Below, in pieces: positions 1 through 9,690 of a DNA stretch of 64,000 bases. The DNA lies in assembly GCF_024380015.1 (NCBI RefSeq), contig NZ_CP101508.1, positions 3,224,902 through 3,288,901 on the forward strand, in the 5' to 3' direction. The stretch comes from Photobacterium atrarenae (GTDB lineage Bacteria; Pseudomonadota; Gammaproteobacteria; Enterobacterales; Vibrionaceae). The notes under the pieces were generated by a model. That model was given only the letters and a program-made list of their open reading frames with translations, did no database searches and was not told the DNA's origin. The position numbers and the translations under genes were made by a program. Each line of letters starts with the position of its first letter. Position 1 is the stretch's first letter.

Positions 1-1
1 T

Positions 2-616
2 CTCCTGATGCTGGGGATGCACCTGGCCGGCGCGCTGGGCCGGGCGATTGTGCCGGACATCGCCAGCCCGGATCAGATCATGCCGACCCTGATGATGACG
101 GTACTGCCGCCAGTGGTGGCCGGGATCTTCCTTGCCGGCCCGATGGCGGCAATCATGTCGACCATCGACTCACAGTTGATCCAGGCCTCGGCCACCCTGC
201 TTAAAGATCTCTATCTCAACTATATCAACCCGGCAGCCGTAGAGCAGCCGGAAACCGAGTCCCGCCTGCCGAGGCTCTCGCTGTGGATCACCGGGATCTT
301 CTCACTTCTGGTGTTCATTGCCGCCACCAATCCGCCGGACATGATCATCTGGCTCAATCTGCTGGCCTTCGGCGGCATGCAGGCAGTCTTCCTCTGGCCG
401 CTGGTCCTGGGACTGTACTGGAAAAAGGCCTCGGCCACCGGCGCCTTTGCCTCGATGGCCGCCGGCCTGACCTGCTATATCGCCCTAGCCGTGTTCAAAC
501 CGGATCTCGGCGGCGTGCATGCCATCGTCCCAACCCTAGCCGTGGGGCTGTTCAGCTTCATCCTCGGCAGCCTCGCCAGACCGGCTGTCGCTGCCGAGCC
601 GCAACCTCAAGTCTAA
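2..616 (+). CDS. panF: Sodium/pantothenate symporter, C-terminal part
   Basis: The reading frame is open from the window edge, so only the last ~205 residues of a roughly 480-residue sodium:solute symporter (SSS family) are present. PanF imports pantothenate, the CoA precursor, using the sodium gradient across the inner membrane. The visible part contains several hydrophobic helices, and stretches such as PMAAIMSTIDSQL and IIWLNLLAFGGMQAVFLWP match PanF closely. The position directly upstream of prmA is the conserved PanF location in Vibrionaceae and enterobacteria. The end is intact and is followed by a strong terminator. Start and N-terminus lie outside the window. Confidence 0.93.
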   Translation, partial: LLMLGMHLAGALGRAIVPDIASPDQIMPTLMMTVLPPVVAGIFLAGPMAAIMSTIDSQLIQASATLLKDLYLNYINPAAVEQPETESRLPRLSLWITGIFSLLVFIAATNPPDMIIWLNLLAFGGMQAVFLWPLVLGLYWKKASATGAFASMAAGLTCYIALAVFKPDLGGVHAIVPTLAVGLFSFILGSLARPAVAAEPQPQV

Positions 617-639
617 CCAAACTGCCGCATCCCGCCTGC

Positions 640-670
640 AAGATAGCACCTTCCGGTGCTATCTTTTTTT
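640..670 (+). terminator. Rho-independent terminator after panF
   Basis: An 11-bp perfect stem (640-650 with 655-665) closes a TTCC loop and runs into seven T residues. It separates panF from prmA, so prmA must use a promoter between about 671 and 772. Confidence 0.9.
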
Positions 671-772
671 CAGGTGCCGCCCCGGCCGACACCGCCATGA
701 ACCAGGTGCGGGGTGGTGACTTTTTATGCTAGACTCCGCACCTTTGAACCGCAGCCTGATTGGAAATAACCC

Positions 773-1657
773 ATGCCCTGGATTCAGATTAAACTCAACG
801 CGACCGCAGAAAATGCCGAAGCCATTGGTGATATGCTGATGGAAGAAACCGGCGCCCTGTCCGTCACTTTCCTTGACGCTCAGGATACTCCGGTATTTGA
901 GCCGCTCCCTGGTGAAACCCGCCTGTGGGGCGATACCGATGTCGTCGGCCTGTATGATGCCGAGTCCGACATGGATCTGGTGCTCACCCTGCTGAAAAAC
1001 AGCCCGCTGCTGGCGGACGACTTCGCCTATAAAATCGAGCAGCTGGAAGACAAAGACTGGGAGCGCGAATGGATGGAGAACTTCCACCCAATGCGCTTCG
1101 GCCGCCGTTTGTGGATCTGCCCGAGTTGGCGTGAAGCCCCGGAGCCGGATGCCGTCAACGTCCTGCTGGATCCGGGCCTGGCCTTCGGCACCGGGACGCA
1201 TCCCACCACCTCGCTGTGCCTGGAGTGGCTCGACGGCCAGGATCTGAGCGGCAAAACTGTGATCGATTTTGGCTGCGGCTCGGGCATTCTGGCGATTGCT
1301 GCCATCAAGCTGGGCGCCGCCAAGGTGATCGGAATTGATATCGACCCGCAAGCGATCCTGGCTTCCCGAGACAATGCCGAGCGCAACGGCGTCGCCGATC
1401 AGCTGGAACTTTACCTGCCACAAGATCAGCCGGCCGATATCCAGGCCGATGTCGTGGTGGCCAACATCCTGGCCGGCCCGCTACGCGAGCTATCGCCAGT
1501 GATTAAAGGGCTGATCAAAGATGGCGGCGATCTGGCGATCTCCGGCGTGCTGGAAAGCCAGGCCGAAGATGTCGCCTCGTTCTACAGCGATGCCCTGACG
1601 CTGGACCCGATCACCGCCCGCGAAGAGTGGTGCCGGATCTCCGGTCACAAGGGATAA
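773..1657 (+). CDS. prmA: Ribosomal protein L11 methyltransferase
   Basis: PrmA uses S-adenosylmethionine to trimethylate ribosomal protein L11 at several amino groups. The 294-residue length is that of the family. The N-terminal ~55 residues form the small L11-recognition domain ([16 protein letters not shown]), and the C-terminal half is a Rossmann methyltransferase. Motif I is [15 protein letters not shown] near residue 165, and the substrate-proximal motif [10 protein letters not shown] follows near residue 228. The L11 substrate gene (rplK) lies ~29 kb away in this window. The ATG at 773 is chosen because the protein then begins exactly as its homologues do. Confidence 0.97.
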   Translation: MPWIQIKLNATAENAEAIGDMLMEETGALSVTFLDAQDTPVFEPLPGETRLWGDTDVVGLYDAESDMDLVLTLLKNSPLLADDFAYKIEQLEDKDWEREWMENFHPMRFGRRLWICPSWREAPEPDAVNVLLDPGLAFGTGTHPTTSLCLEWLDGQDLSGKTVIDFGCGSGILAIAAIKLGAAKVIGIDIDPQAILASRDNAERNGVADQLELYLPQDQPADIQADVVVANILAGPLRELSPVIKGLIKDGGDLAISGVLESQAEDVASFYSDALTLDPITAREEWCRISGHKG

Positions 1658-1757
1658 CGGCGTGATTGCAGCCAGGATTTGATTGTGTGCAAAATGGCCA
1701 ATTGATTGAATTTCATACACTTTTGTAATTCAAAAACGAAATGCTCAATTATTGGCC

Positions 1758-1786
1758 TTTTCAGAGAGGGAAAAAATGCGTAAAAT
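1758..1786 (+). promoter_or_regulatory. Predicted dusB-fis promoter with GC-rich discriminator
   Basis: A -35-like TTTTCA (1758-1763), a 17-bp spacer and a -10 TAAAAT (1781-1786) are followed by GCGCGCCC. A GC-rich discriminator is the hallmark of stringently controlled promoters such as those of fis and rRNA operons. Transcription would start near 1793, downstream of the possible start codons at 1752, 1776 and 1785, which argues against those starts for dusB. Confidence 0.6.
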
Positions 1787-1820
1787 GCGCGCCCTTACTG
1801 GCACAGTCAGGAACAGACGT

Positions 1821-2786
1821 TTGAAGATCGGTCCTTATCAACTAAAAAACCAGCTGATTGTTGCGCCCATGGCGGGTGTGACTGATCGGCCATTTCGCGA
1901 ACTATGCCTGCGCTATGGTGCGGGGATGGCGGTCAGCGAAATGATGTCTTCAAATCCAGATTTGTGGAAAACGTCTAAGTCCCAGAACCGTATGGTTCAT
2001 GAAGGCGAGTCCGGGATCCGCTCGGTTCAGATTGCCGGTGCCGATCCGAAACTAATGGCCGAAGCGGCGCAGTTCAGTGTTGAAAACGGTGCGCAAATCA
2101 TCGACATCAACATGGGTTGTCCGGCCAAGAAGGTCAACAAACGCCTGGCGGGCTCGGCACTGCTGCAGTACCCGGCGTTGGTCGAAGAGATCCTGCGTAG
2201 CGTGGTCAACGCGGTCGATGTGCCGGTGACGCTGAAAACCCGGACCGGCTGGGATCTGGACAACCGAAACTGTGTCGAGGTTGCCCAAATGGCCGAGCAA
2301 TGCGGCATTCAGGCCCTCGCCCTTCACGGCCGGACCAAAGCCTGTATGTACAAAGGCGAGGCAGAATACGATTACATCAGAGCGGTGAAAGAAGCGATCT
2401 CGATCCCGGTGATAGCGAACGGTGATATCGACTCACCGGAGAAGGCACGCTTCGTACTGGATTACACCGGTGCCGACGCTTTGATGATTGGCCGCCCGGC
2501 TCAAGGGCGTCCTTGGATTTTCCAGGAAATCCACCACTACTTAACAACTGGCGAATACTTGCCGGCGCCATCGATGGATGAAGTCGGCAATATCATGCTG
2601 GGTCATGTTCAGGAACTTCACCGTTTCTACGGCGAGTATCTCGGGTTGCGCATCGCACGTAAACACGTGTCTTGGTACTTGAAAGAACATGCCCCGGCAG
2701 GAGATTTTCGCCGGACCTTCAACGCTATCGAAGCTGCCCAGCAGCAACTCGATGCGCTGCAAGGCTACTTCGAAAACGTTGCATAA
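1821..2786 (+). CDS. dusB: tRNA-dihydrouridine synthase B
   Basis: DusB is an FMN-dependent enzyme that reduces a specific D-loop uridine of tRNA to dihydrouridine, with NADPH as donor. The product shows a TIM-barrel start ([14 protein letters not shown]), the catalytic-cysteine region [11 protein letters not shown], and the FMN-binding stretch [16 protein letters not shown]. The frame is open from 1752, but I choose the TTG at 1821. It is preceded by AGGA at 8 nt, gives exactly 321 residues beginning [12 protein letters not shown] (the family's normal N-terminus), and lies downstream of the predicted promoter. It is cotranscribed with fis (22-nt gap), the usual arrangement in gammaproteobacteria. 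The start remains an inference. Confidence 0.95.
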   Translation: MKIGPYQLKNQLIVAPMAGVTDRPFRELCLRYGAGMAVSEMMSSNPDLWKTSKSQNRMVHEGESGIRSVQIAGADPKLMAEAAQFSVENGAQIIDINMGCPAKKVNKRLAGSALLQYPALVEEILRSVVNAVDVPVTLKTRTGWDLDNRNCVEVAQMAEQCGIQALALHGRTKACMYKGEAEYDYIRAVKEAISIPVIANGDIDSPEKARFVLDYTGADALMIGRPAQGRPWIFQEIHHYLTTGEYLPAPSMDEVGNIMLGHVQELHRFYGEYLGLRIARKHVSWYLKEHAPAGDFRRTFNAIEAAQQQLDALQGYFENVA

Positions 2787-2808
2787 ATACGAGAAGAGCT
2801 GACAGAAT

Positions 2809-3105
2809 ATGTTCGAACAAAATCTGACTTCAGAAGCACTAACAGTGACGACTGTAACTTCACAAGACCAAATCACACAGAAGCCACTCCGTGACTCTGT
2901 CAAGGCGTCACTCAAGAACTACCTGGCTCAGTTAAACGGTCAGGAAGTCGATGATCTGTACGAGCTGGTTCTGGCTGAAGTTGAACAGCCACTACTGGAC
3001 ACCATCATGCAGTACACCCGCGGCAACCAGACACGCGCAGCGACCATGATGGGCATCAACCGCGGCACTCTTCGTAAGAAGCTGAAAAAATACGGCATGA
3101 ATTGA
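2809..3105 (+). CDS. fis: DNA-binding protein Fis (factor for inversion stimulation)
   Basis: This 98-residue homodimeric nucleoid protein activates rRNA and tRNA promoters and shapes chromosome structure in early exponential growth. It is nearly identical to the enterobacterial protein over its full length. Residues ~74-94 form the helix-turn-helix ([20 protein letters not shown]), and the beta-hairpin arms used for recombinase stimulation lie near residues 10-28. It is the second gene of the dusB-fis operon and ends at a strong terminator, so its expression should follow the upstream stringent-type promoter. Both rRNA operons later in this window are expected targets. Confidence 0.99.
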   Translation: MFEQNLTSEALTVTTVTSQDQITQKPLRDSVKASLKNYLAQLNGQEVDDLYELVLAEVEQPLLDTIMQYTRGNQTRAATMMGINRGTLRKKLKKYGMN

Positions 3106-3138
3106 TTGCCGGCTTCCCTGGAAGCGGACAGAATAAAT

Positions 3139-3168
3139 AAAGGCAGAAACCGAGGTTTCTGCCTTTTG
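3139..3168 (+). terminator. Terminator of the dusB-fis operon
   Basis: A perfect 12-bp stem (3139-3150 with 3155-3166) with loop CGAG ends in a T-run. The A-run on the other side could also let it stop the convergent chemoreceptor transcript. Confidence 0.88.
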
Positions 3169-3197
3169 CATTTCTGGGCTTCGGTTGCAAGGCCGGG

Positions 3198-5090
3198 TTA
3201 CACTTTAAAGTGTGCCACCCCGGCTTCAATCTGCCCGGCCAGGCGTTTAAGCTCAACGGCCTGCTCACTGGCCAGCGCTACGTCCTCTGCCAACGACTCC
3301 GCCACCTGATTGACCCCGGCCGCATTGCTGCGGATCGCACTGGTCGCGCTCGACTGCTCTTCTGCCCCGGCGGCAATCTGCATCGACTGCATGCTAATTT
3401 GCTCTATCTGTTCGCTCATTTCACTGAGCTGCTGACCAACCGTATCCACTTCAGTCACACAACTTTCAGCCAGCTGATGGTTGCCGGTCATCACCTGCAC
3501 CGCTTGCTGTGTCGCCTGTTGCAGCGTTTCAATCATCGTCTGAATTTCAGCCGTCGAGCTGTGGGTTCGCTGCGAGAGCACCCGGACTTCATCAGCAACC
3601 ACCGCAAAGCCACGGCCCTGTTCTCCGGCGCGCGCCGCCTCAATTGCGGCGTTGAGGGCCAGCAAGTTGATCTGCTCGGCGATATCGCGAATGGTCGAGC
3701 TGATGGTGCCAATCTGCGCGCCATGCTGGTTCAGCTCGCGGATCAAAGCCGTCGAGTGACTCACATCCGCCGCCAGTTGCCCAATCGACGTCTGGCTGCG
3801 CTGCATATCTTGTTGCCCCTGATGACTCAGCATCGCCGTCTGGCGCACCGCATCGGCACTCTGCTCGGCATTGGCCGCAATTTCCTGGGTCGCCCCGGTC
3901 ATCTGCTCAACGGCCGTCGCCACCATCACAATATCATTCTGCTGGCGGCGAACCCGCTCACTGCGTGCCGCCGCGCCAGCAGCAACGTCCCCCGCCTGAG
4001 TATTCAGCGCCTGCGTCACGGTTTTGAGTTCACGGATCAATTGATGCAGGCGGCTGATAAACACGTTGAAGTTCCGGGCCAGCACCCCAATCTCATCCTG
4101 GCTTCGGGTCTCAATCCGCACCGTCAAATCCCCATCACCGTGGGCAATATCAGCCAGTGCCGCCGACACCAGCCTGAGCTCGCGCAACAGCCAGCCCATC
4201 AACCAGCTGGTGCCCACCGCCAGCAACAGCGCAACAACCAGCCCGACAATGATCTCTTCCTGCACCCATTGCTGCAGCGGCGCAACCAGCCGCTCATGGT
4301 CCATGACAAACACCAGCGACCAGTCCGTATTTGGCACGGGCACCGCCATCAGCCATTTCTTTTGCTCCCCCAGTACCACCGACTGCATTGCCCCTTCGGC
4401 TGCAACATCCCGGATCAACGAGGCCGAAAGCTGCTTATCCAGCTCTGCAATCTGTTTGAGGTTCTGCTCGCTATCCTGATGGGCCAGGATCAAACCATTG
4501 GCCGCTACCAACATGGCCGCCCCCTCCCCGGGCACGGCTATCCGAATAATATCCTGCGACAGCGCATCCAGTGCCAGGTTGGCACTCACAGCTCCAGCCC
4601 ACTGCCCCTGGCGATACACAGGCTCTGCAATCGCAACGACCAGCTTGTTGGCTGTCACACTGACAAACGGCGCCGTCACTACCTGGGCCTGTGCGGACAG
4701 TGCCGACCGGTACCACCCCCGGCTACGGGGATCGAACCCCGGCGGACTCTTCAGACTCGGATCATGACGATACATTTCCCCTGCCGAAGTGCCAAAATAG
4801 GCCAATAAAAAATGGCCACTTTGCTGTCCTTGCTGCAAGATCGGATACACCGCTTCCCCCTGCGCCAGCTTACCCAGTTGTCTACCCATGGCGGACACCG
4901 CATCCCGCTTGCCCTCAACCCATTGGCCGATCCCGAAAGCATAACCATCTAAGGTATGGCGACTTTCGTTTTCAATTTGTTGCCAACTTTGGCTCTTCAC
5001 TGAGTGATAGCCCAAAGAGATAATAATGATTCCGGCCAATAGAATAGAAAAAACACTGGCCAGCACGATTTTTGTTGTGAGTGATTTCAT
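3198..5090 (-). CDS. Methyl-accepting chemotaxis protein with dCache-type sensor
   Basis: This 630-residue transmembrane chemoreceptor has an N-terminal transmembrane helix (~8-27), a periplasmic ligand domain (~30-275) and a second transmembrane helix (~279-300). A HAMP domain (~301-355) and a long cytoplasmic signalling coiled coil follow. The hairpin tip that contacts CheA/CheW is the highly conserved [18 protein letters not shown]. The sensor has the dCache_1 signature FDPRSRGWY, which resembles the amino-acid-binding motif, but the following TAPFVS departs from the usual TEPY-V-D, so the ligand may differ. No CheR/CheB-tethering C-terminal pentapeptide is seen. The gene stands alone, convergent with fis. 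Ligand unknown. Confidence 0.93.
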   Translation of the reverse strand: MKSLTTKIVLASVFSILLAGIIIISLGYHSVKSQSWQQIENESRHTLDGYAFGIGQWVEGKRDAVSAMGRQLGKLAQGEAVYPILQQGQQSGHFLLAYFGTSAGEMYRHDPSLKSPPGFDPRSRGWYRSALSAQAQVVTAPFVSVTANKLVVAIAEPVYRQGQWAGAVSANLALDALSQDIIRIAVPGEGAAMLVAANGLILAHQDSEQNLKQIAELDKQLSASLIRDVAAEGAMQSVVLGEQKKWLMAVPVPNTDWSLVFVMDHERLVAPLQQWVQEEIIVGLVVALLLAVGTSWLMGWLLRELRLVSAALADIAHGDGDLTVRIETRSQDEIGVLARNFNVFISRLHQLIRELKTVTQALNTQAGDVAAGAAARSERVRRQQNDIVMVATAVEQMTGATQEIAANAEQSADAVRQTAMLSHQGQQDMQRSQTSIGQLAADVSHSTALIRELNQHGAQIGTISSTIRDIAEQINLLALNAAIEAARAGEQGRGFAVVADEVRVLSQRTHSSTAEIQTMIETLQQATQQAVQVMTGNHQLAESCVTEVDTVGQQLSEMSEQIEQISMQSMQIAAGAEEQSSATSAIRSNAAGVNQVAESLAEDVALASEQAVELKRLAGQIEAGVAHFKV

Positions 5091-5468
5091 GCTGATTGCT
5101 CCTGCAACTTCCTGTCTGCTCCAACACCTGCTTGGCGTCCAGGCTGATCATGCATGCTCAACAGGCCGTTGCGACAACCAAGCGCTGTCCCTGCTAATCA
5201 GCCCTGAAATCCGGGCGCTGCCCGTCTCGCGTTGAGTCAATAAAGGAACAAACGCTACGGGCGCTCAGCGGCATCCGATTCAGGCTCGGGTTTCCATCGT
5301 TATAAGAGAGGTGGGTCGCATCGGCACAAGGCCAGACAGGGGCCGGAAAAACTGGGATTTGTCGAACGGCTCGGTCTGGCCTATTTTCGACAACAACAAC
5401 ATTGGGAAAAGCGAGAACGGTGCACCGCGCAAGGGCCCCGGCATCACCGAAGGCCCTTGCCGCAGGGA
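5091..5468. other. Intergenic region with overlapping inverted repeats
   Basis: I see no gene here. It is the leader of the chemoreceptor and the tail of ppnP, both on the minus strand. It contains a 9-bp hairpin just behind ppnP (5429-5437 with 5452-5460, no T-run). It also contains two inverted repeats that cross each other: 5329-5337 with 5374-5382, and 5359-5365 with 5387-5393. The crossing pairs could form a pseudoknot or alternative folds in the leader RNA. Confidence 0.45.
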
Positions 5469-5750
5469 TTAGCGGTAGTCACACAGGTAGGCAGTTTCTT
5501 TCTCAATTTTGACATGGAAAGACGCATCGCCAGGGACTTCAAAATCATCACCGGCATAATAAGTTTCCCACTCGATATGACCCGGTAGCTTGACCGTCAT
5601 GGCCCCTTTGACCACAGTCATTCGCTCCGGCGCAGCAGTCGCAAACGTATATTCACCCGGCAGCATCACGCCGATACTGGCACGCTCACCACCGCTTTCA
5701 AACCCGATGGACTTAACCTGGCCTTCAAAATATTCATTTACGTTCAACAT
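5469..5750 (-). CDS. ppnP: Pyrimidine/purine nucleoside phosphorylase
   Basis: PpnP (formerly YaiE, DUF1255) cleaves several purine and pyrimidine nucleosides phosphorolytically to base and ribose-1-phosphate, feeding salvage. The 93-residue protein is a single cupin-like beta barrel. Family landmarks are NEYFEGQVKSIGFES at the start, GVMLPGEYTF in the middle, FEVPGDASFHVKI, and the ending YLCDYR. The ATG at 5750 gives the normal family length. It stands alone between the chemoreceptor and zntR, both also on the minus strand. Confidence 0.95.
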   Translation of the reverse strand: MLNVNEYFEGQVKSIGFESGGERASIGVMLPGEYTFATAAPERMTVVKGAMTVKLPGHIEWETYYAGDDFEVPGDASFHVKIEKETAYLCDYR

Positions 5751-5875
5751 GATATTCCTTATCTACTTTCCGTAACATCTTCATATCTCGACGCTATCAT
5801 ATTTATTTGCCGGCCCCTAGCAAAAACTACCACCGCAATGCGGAAGTGATATCCGCGCGGCTTTCTGCCCCGGGT

Positions 5876-6292
5876 TCACGGTGCTTTATCCCCCGCGGCC
5901 AGGGCTTCGAGGATCGAGCAATGGCTGGCATCGTCGTTGTCCTCACCGCAACAGGCATCATTGATTTTCTTCAGCGCCATGCGAATCCGGCTCAGCTCGG
6001 CGATTTTGCCGTCTATCAGCGTCAGCTTGGCCGAAGTGATCGCTTTTACTTCAGCACAACTATGCTCAGTCGCTTCCAGGCGAATCTCCAGCAGCTCCCG
6101 GATCTCATCCAGGCTCAGCCCCAGCTCTTTGGCTTTGAGAATAAAATTGATCTGCTTGAGGCAGGCTTCGTTATATAAACGATAGCCAGAATCACTCCGG
6201 CCTGCCGGGGTCAGCAAGCCGTTCTTCTCGTAAAACCGCAAGGTATCGCTACTGACATCGCACAGCTTGGCCAGTTGTCCTATCAGGTACAT
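5876..6292 (-). CDS. zntR: Zn(II)-responsive transcriptional regulator, MerR family
   Basis: This is a dimeric MerR-type activator that senses excess zinc and, in relatives, turns on a zinc-export ATPase (zntA) by unwinding a promoter with an overlong spacer. The 138-residue protein has the N-terminal winged helix (MYLIGQLAKLCDVSSDTLRFYEKNG), a long dimerisation helix (~residues 80-115) and the ZntR metal site. The metal-site cysteines lie in HSCAEVK, NDACCG and SHCSILEAL, the pattern that separates ZntR from CueR. No zntA is visible nearby. The gene is divergent from purH across ~230 bp. Confidence 0.93.
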   Translation of the reverse strand: MYLIGQLAKLCDVSSDTLRFYEKNGLLTPAGRSDSGYRLYNEACLKQINFILKAKELGLSLDEIRELLEIRLEATEHSCAEVKAITSAKLTLIDGKIAELSRIRMALKKINDACCGEDNDDASHCSILEALAAGDKAP

Positions 6293-6348
6293 ATCGACTC
6301 ATCCTTTCTAAAAGCGTCTTGCTGGAAACCCATCCTGCCGCACGGAAA

Positions 6349-6386
6349 AAGCAAACGTTTGCGCGGCGGTCGAAATGATGTAATAT
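6349..6386 (+). promoter_or_regulatory. PurR operator overlapping the purHD promoter
   Basis: Positions 6349-6364 read AAGCAAACGTTTGCGC, a near-perfect PurR box with the palindromic core GCAAACGTTTGC. A -10 element TAATAT lies at 6381-6386, and the -35 would fall at about 6358-6363, inside the box. A repressor bound here would therefore block RNA polymerase. This predicts repression of purHD by PurR with hypoxanthine or guanine, as in E. coli. Confidence 0.88.
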
Positions 6387-6416
6387 AAGCGCCGTCAACA
6401 AAAGGTACTCCACCAG

Positions 6417-6504
6417 GGGAAATACCGCCTATCGGTCGATTCTACCTGAGGGTATTTGCCAAAATCCAGCTGGAACGCAGCCGGCTTTTGGCAAATATTC
6501 CCCC
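6417..6504 (+). promoter_or_regulatory. purH 5' leader with competing stem-loops
   Basis: Segment B (6451-6464) can pair perfectly over 12 bp with segment C (6486-6497: TTTTGGCAAATA). Alternatively, its first seven bases (GGTATTT, 6451-6457) can pair with segment A (AAATACC, 6420-6426). The two pairings exclude each other. The B:C hairpin ends ~13 nt upstream of the Shine-Dalgarno region of purH. No T-run follows it, so an intrinsic terminator is not indicated. Confidence 0.5.
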
Positions 6505-6526
6505 GTGTACAAAAGAGATGGTCACA

Positions 6527-8119
6527 ATGGAAAACGCTCGTCCTATTCGCCGTGCGCTGATCAGCGTATCAGACAAAACTGGAATTGTTGAATTCGCGCA
6601 AGCTCTTGCCAATCGTGGTGTTGATATTCTGTCGACCGGCGGGACTGCCCGCCTGCTGGCCGAACAAGGCATCAAAGTTACCGAAGTTTCCGACTATACC
6701 GGCTTTCCTGAAATGATGGACGGCCGGGTGAAAACTCTGCACCCGAAAGTACACGGTGGCGTACTGGGTCGCCGCGGCCAGGATGATGCCGTGATGGCTG
6801 AGCACGGCATTGACCCGATTGACATGGTAGTGGTGAACCTCTACCCGTTTGCCCAGACCGTTGCCAACCCTGCGTGTACTCTGGCAGATGCAGTCGAGAA
6901 CATCGATATCGGCGGCCCGACCATGGTTCGTTCGGCAGCGAAAAACCACAAAGACGTGACCATTGTGGTCAACGCCCACGACTATGACCGCATTCTGTCT
7001 GAGCTGGAAAGCAACGACGGCTCACTGACCCAGGCCACTCGTTTCGACCTGGCCATTACCGCGTTTGAGCACACAGCCGCCTACGACGGCATGATCGCCA
7101 ACTATTTCGGCACCATGGTGCCGTCTTACGGCGAGAACAAAGAAGGTGATACAGCGTCGAAATTCCCGCGTACCTTCAACCAGCAGTTCGAGAAGAAGCA
7201 GGACATGCGCTACGGCGAGAACAGCCACCAGGCCGCCGCCTTCTACGTCGAGCAGCAGCCGCAAGAAGCCTCGGTCGCCACGGCCCGTCAGATCCAGGGC
7301 AAAGCCCTGTCTTACAACAACATCGCCGATACCGACGCGGCGCTGGAGTGTGTCAAAGAGTTTGACCTGCCGGCCTGTGTGATCGTCAAGCACGCGAACC
7401 CATGTGGTGTCGCTCTTGGCGACGATATCCTGCAAGCTTATGATCGCGCTTACAAAACCGATCCGACTTCTGCCTTCGGCGGCATCATTGCCTTCAACCG
7501 CGAGCTGGATGCAGCGACGGCCACAGCGATTGTCGAGCGCCAGTTTGTTGAAGTGATCATCGCCCCGAGCGTCTCTGCAGAAGCTGTTGCCGTGGTTGCG
7601 GCGAAGAAGAACGTCCGCCTGCTTGAATGTGGTGAGTGGTCGACCAAGACCACCGGCTTCGATGTCAAACGCGTCAACGGCGGCCTGCTAGTTCAGGATC
7701 GCGATCAGGGCATGGTCGGTCTGGAAGACCTGAAAGTAGTTTCCCAGCGCCAGCCGAGCGACGAAGAGCTGCGTGACGCCCTGTTCTGCTGGAAAGTGGC
7801 AAAATATGTCAAATCCAATGCGATTGTCTATGCCAAAGGCAACATGACCATCGGGGTTGGCGCCGGTCAGATGAGCCGCGTCTACTCGGCGAAAATTGCC
7901 GGGATCAAAGCCGCGGACGAGAACCTGGAAGTCGCCGGCAGCGTGATGGCTTCCGATGCCTTCTTCCCGTTCCGTGATGGCATCGATGCTGCCGCCGAAG
8001 CCGGGATCACCTGTGTGATTCAGCCGGGTGGCTCGATGCGCGACGAGGAAGTGATTGCCGCGGCCGACGAACACGGCATGGCGATGGTCTTCACCGGCAT
8101 GCGCCACTTCCGCCACTAA
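6527..8119 (+). CDS. purH: Bifunctional AICAR transformylase / IMP cyclohydrolase
   Basis: PurH carries out the last two steps of de novo IMP synthesis: formylation of AICAR with 10-formyl-THF, then ring closure. The N-terminal ~195 residues are the cyclohydrolase (methylglyoxal-synthase-like, with [10 protein letters not shown] and [20 protein letters not shown]). The rest is the transformylase, with the conserved [10 protein letters not shown] and the ending MRHFRH. The frame is open from 6488, but the ATG at 6527 gives 530 residues and the family N-terminus ([19 protein letters not shown]), and AAGAGA precedes it. It leads the purHD operon under a PurR box. Confidence 0.98.
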   Translation: MENARPIRRALISVSDKTGIVEFAQALANRGVDILSTGGTARLLAEQGIKVTEVSDYTGFPEMMDGRVKTLHPKVHGGVLGRRGQDDAVMAEHGIDPIDMVVVNLYPFAQTVANPACTLADAVENIDIGGPTMVRSAAKNHKDVTIVVNAHDYDRILSELESNDGSLTQATRFDLAITAFEHTAAYDGMIANYFGTMVPSYGENKEGDTASKFPRTFNQQFEKKQDMRYGENSHQAAAFYVEQQPQEASVATARQIQGKALSYNNIADTDAALECVKEFDLPACVIVKHANPCGVALGDDILQAYDRAYKTDPTSAFGGIIAFNRELDAATATAIVERQFVEVIIAPSVSAEAVAVVAAKKNVRLLECGEWSTKTTGFDVKRVNGGLLVQDRDQGMVGLEDLKVVSQRQPSDEELRDALFCWKVAKYVKSNAIVYAKGNMTIGVGAGQMSRVYSAKIAGIKAADENLEVAGSVMASDAFFPFRDGIDAAAEAGITCVIQPGGSMRDEEVIAAADEHGMAMVFTGMRHFRH

Positions 8120-8130
8120 AAACCATATTC

Positions 8131-8162
8131 ACACCCAGGCCCCGCATACCGGGCCTGGGTGT
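8131..8162 (+). terminator. Stem-loop between purH and purD
   Basis: A perfect 12-bp GC-rich stem (8131-8142 with 8151-8162) is followed only by a weak TTATTCAATTT tract. It may stop part of the purH transcript or protect its 3' end, since purD lies 212 bp downstream. I see nothing else firm in that gap. Confidence 0.6.
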
Positions 8163-8331
8163 TATTCAATTTAAGCTCACAGATTATTGTGAACATAAGC
8201 TTTAGCAACTTTTACGCATTTAGCGCAAAGCCATTTTTTTGAGTTCAAGGAAAGCGCACGGCGTTTATGCCGATTAATGAGTACGCTTGACACCGAAATC
8301 AGAAGAATGGCGACGCGATAAGGAAGAAAAC

Positions 8332-9615
8332 ATGAAAGTTCTGATCATTGGCAATGGCGGCCGCGAGCACGCCCTGGGCTGGAAAGCCGCGCAAAACCCT
8401 CAGGTTGAAACTGTCTACGTCGCGCCGGGCAATGCCGGGACTGCGCTGGAACCGAAACTGGAAAACGTCGCCATCGGCGTGGAAGATATCCAGGGGCTGG
8501 TCCAGTTTGCCCGGGAGAACCAGATTGACCTGACCATCGTCGGCCCGGAAGCACCGCTGGTGATCGGGGTGGTGGATGCCTTCCGTGCGGCTGAGCTGCC
8601 GATTTTCGGTCCGACCGAAGCCGCTGCCCAGCTCGAAGGCTCTAAAGCCTTCACCAAAGACTTCCTGGCCCGTCACCAAATTCCGACCGCGGAATACCAG
8701 AACTTTACCGAGATTGAACCGGCGCTGGCCTACCTGCGCGAGAAAGGCGCGCCAATCGTCGTCAAAGCCGATGGCCTGGCAGCCGGCAAAGGCGTGATTG
8801 TGGCGATGACGCTGGAAGAAGCCGAAGCCGCCGTGCGTGACATGCTGGCCGGCAACGCCTTCGGTGAAGCCGGTCACCGGGTGGTGATTGAAGAGTTCCT
8901 CGACGGCGAGGAAGCAAGCTTCATCGTGATGGTTGACGGTAAGAACGTACTGCCAATGGCCACCAGCCAGGACCACAAGCGGGTCGGCAACGGCGATACC
9001 GGACCGAACACCGGCGGCATGGGCGCCTACTCCCCGGCCCCGGTAGTCACGCCAGAAATCCACCAGCGGGTGATGGACGAGGTGATCTACCCGACTGTGC
9101 GCGGCATGGCTGCCGAAGGCGCACCTTACACCGGCTTCCTGTATGCCGGCCTGATGATCATGGCCGACGGCACGCCAAAAGTCATTGAATACAACTGCCG
9201 TTTCGGCGATCCGGAAACCCAGCCGATCATGCTGCGGATGCAGTCGGATCTGGTTGAGCTATGCCTGGCTGCCATTGACGGTAAGCTCAATACGATGGCG
9301 TCGAAGTGGGATCCGCGCGCCTCGATCGGCATCGTGCTCGCTGCCGGCGGCTACCCGGCCAGCTACCACAAAGGCGATGTGATTTCCGGCCTGCCAACGC
9401 AAAACACCGAAGGAGAGAAAGTCTTCCATGCCGGTACCTGCATGCAGGAAGGCAATGTGGTGACCAACGGCGGCCGGGTGCTGTGCGCCACGGCGATGGG
9501 CGACAGTGTGTCTGCGGCGCAGCAGCGTGCCTACGCCCTGGCCAAGCAGATCAGCTGGAACGGCGTGTTCTGCCGTGATGATATTGGCTACCGCGCAATT
9601 GCCCGCGAGCAATGA
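8332..9615 (+). CDS. purD: Phosphoribosylamine--glycine ligase (GAR synthetase)
   Basis: PurD is an ATP-grasp enzyme that joins 5-phosphoribosylamine to glycine in de novo purine synthesis. The 427-residue product matches the family along its length: the N domain opens MKVLIIGNGGREHAL, the ATP-grasp core carries VKADGLAAGKGVIVA, and EYNCRFGDPETQPIMLR carries the metal and ATP ligands. The frame is open from 8287, but the ATG at 8332 is the family start and has GGAAG at a good distance. It follows purH, forming purHD, and ends at a strong terminator. Confidence 0.97.
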   Translation: MKVLIIGNGGREHALGWKAAQNPQVETVYVAPGNAGTALEPKLENVAIGVEDIQGLVQFARENQIDLTIVGPEAPLVIGVVDAFRAAELPIFGPTEAAAQLEGSKAFTKDFLARHQIPTAEYQNFTEIEPALAYLREKGAPIVVKADGLAAGKGVIVAMTLEEAEAAVRDMLAGNAFGEAGHRVVIEEFLDGEEASFIVMVDGKNVLPMATSQDHKRVGNGDTGPNTGGMGAYSPAPVVTPEIHQRVMDEVIYPTVRGMAAEGAPYTGFLYAGLMIMADGTPKVIEYNCRFGDPETQPIMLRMQSDLVELCLAAIDGKLNTMASKWDPRASIGIVLAAGGYPASYHKGDVISGLPTQNTEGEKVFHAGTCMQEGNVVTNGGRVLCATAMGDSVSAAQQRAYALAKQISWNGVFCRDDIGYRAIAREQ

Positions 9616-9640
9616 TCGCAAGCGCTCGATAGCACCCTTA

Positions 9641-9670
9641 AAAAAACGCGCTGAATTCAGCGCGTTTTTT
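9641..9670. terminator. Bidirectional terminator between purD and yjaH
   Basis: A 30-bp perfect palindrome has six A's on one side and six T's on the other around ACGCGCTGAATTCAGCGCGT. It can stop purD on the plus strand and yjaH on the minus strand. Confidence 0.92.
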
Positions 9671-9690
9671 ATTGTCAGACATTACCGGTA

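Noticed and set aside
3210..4808. 532-codon frame opposite the chemoreceptor
   Set aside because: It is a shadow frame: the opposite strand has clear transmembrane, HAMP and signalling domains, and this one has none.
6400..6526. ZTP (pfl) riboswitch upstream of purH
   Set aside because: This riboswitch class does occur before purH, and CCGCCT appears at 6425-6430. However, the second conserved half and the pseudoknot sequence of the class are absent.
8171..8190. CRP site upstream of purD
   Set aside because: TCACA-N6-TGTGA is the inside-out arrangement of the CRP consensus (TGTGA-N6-TCACA), so it is not a CRP site.
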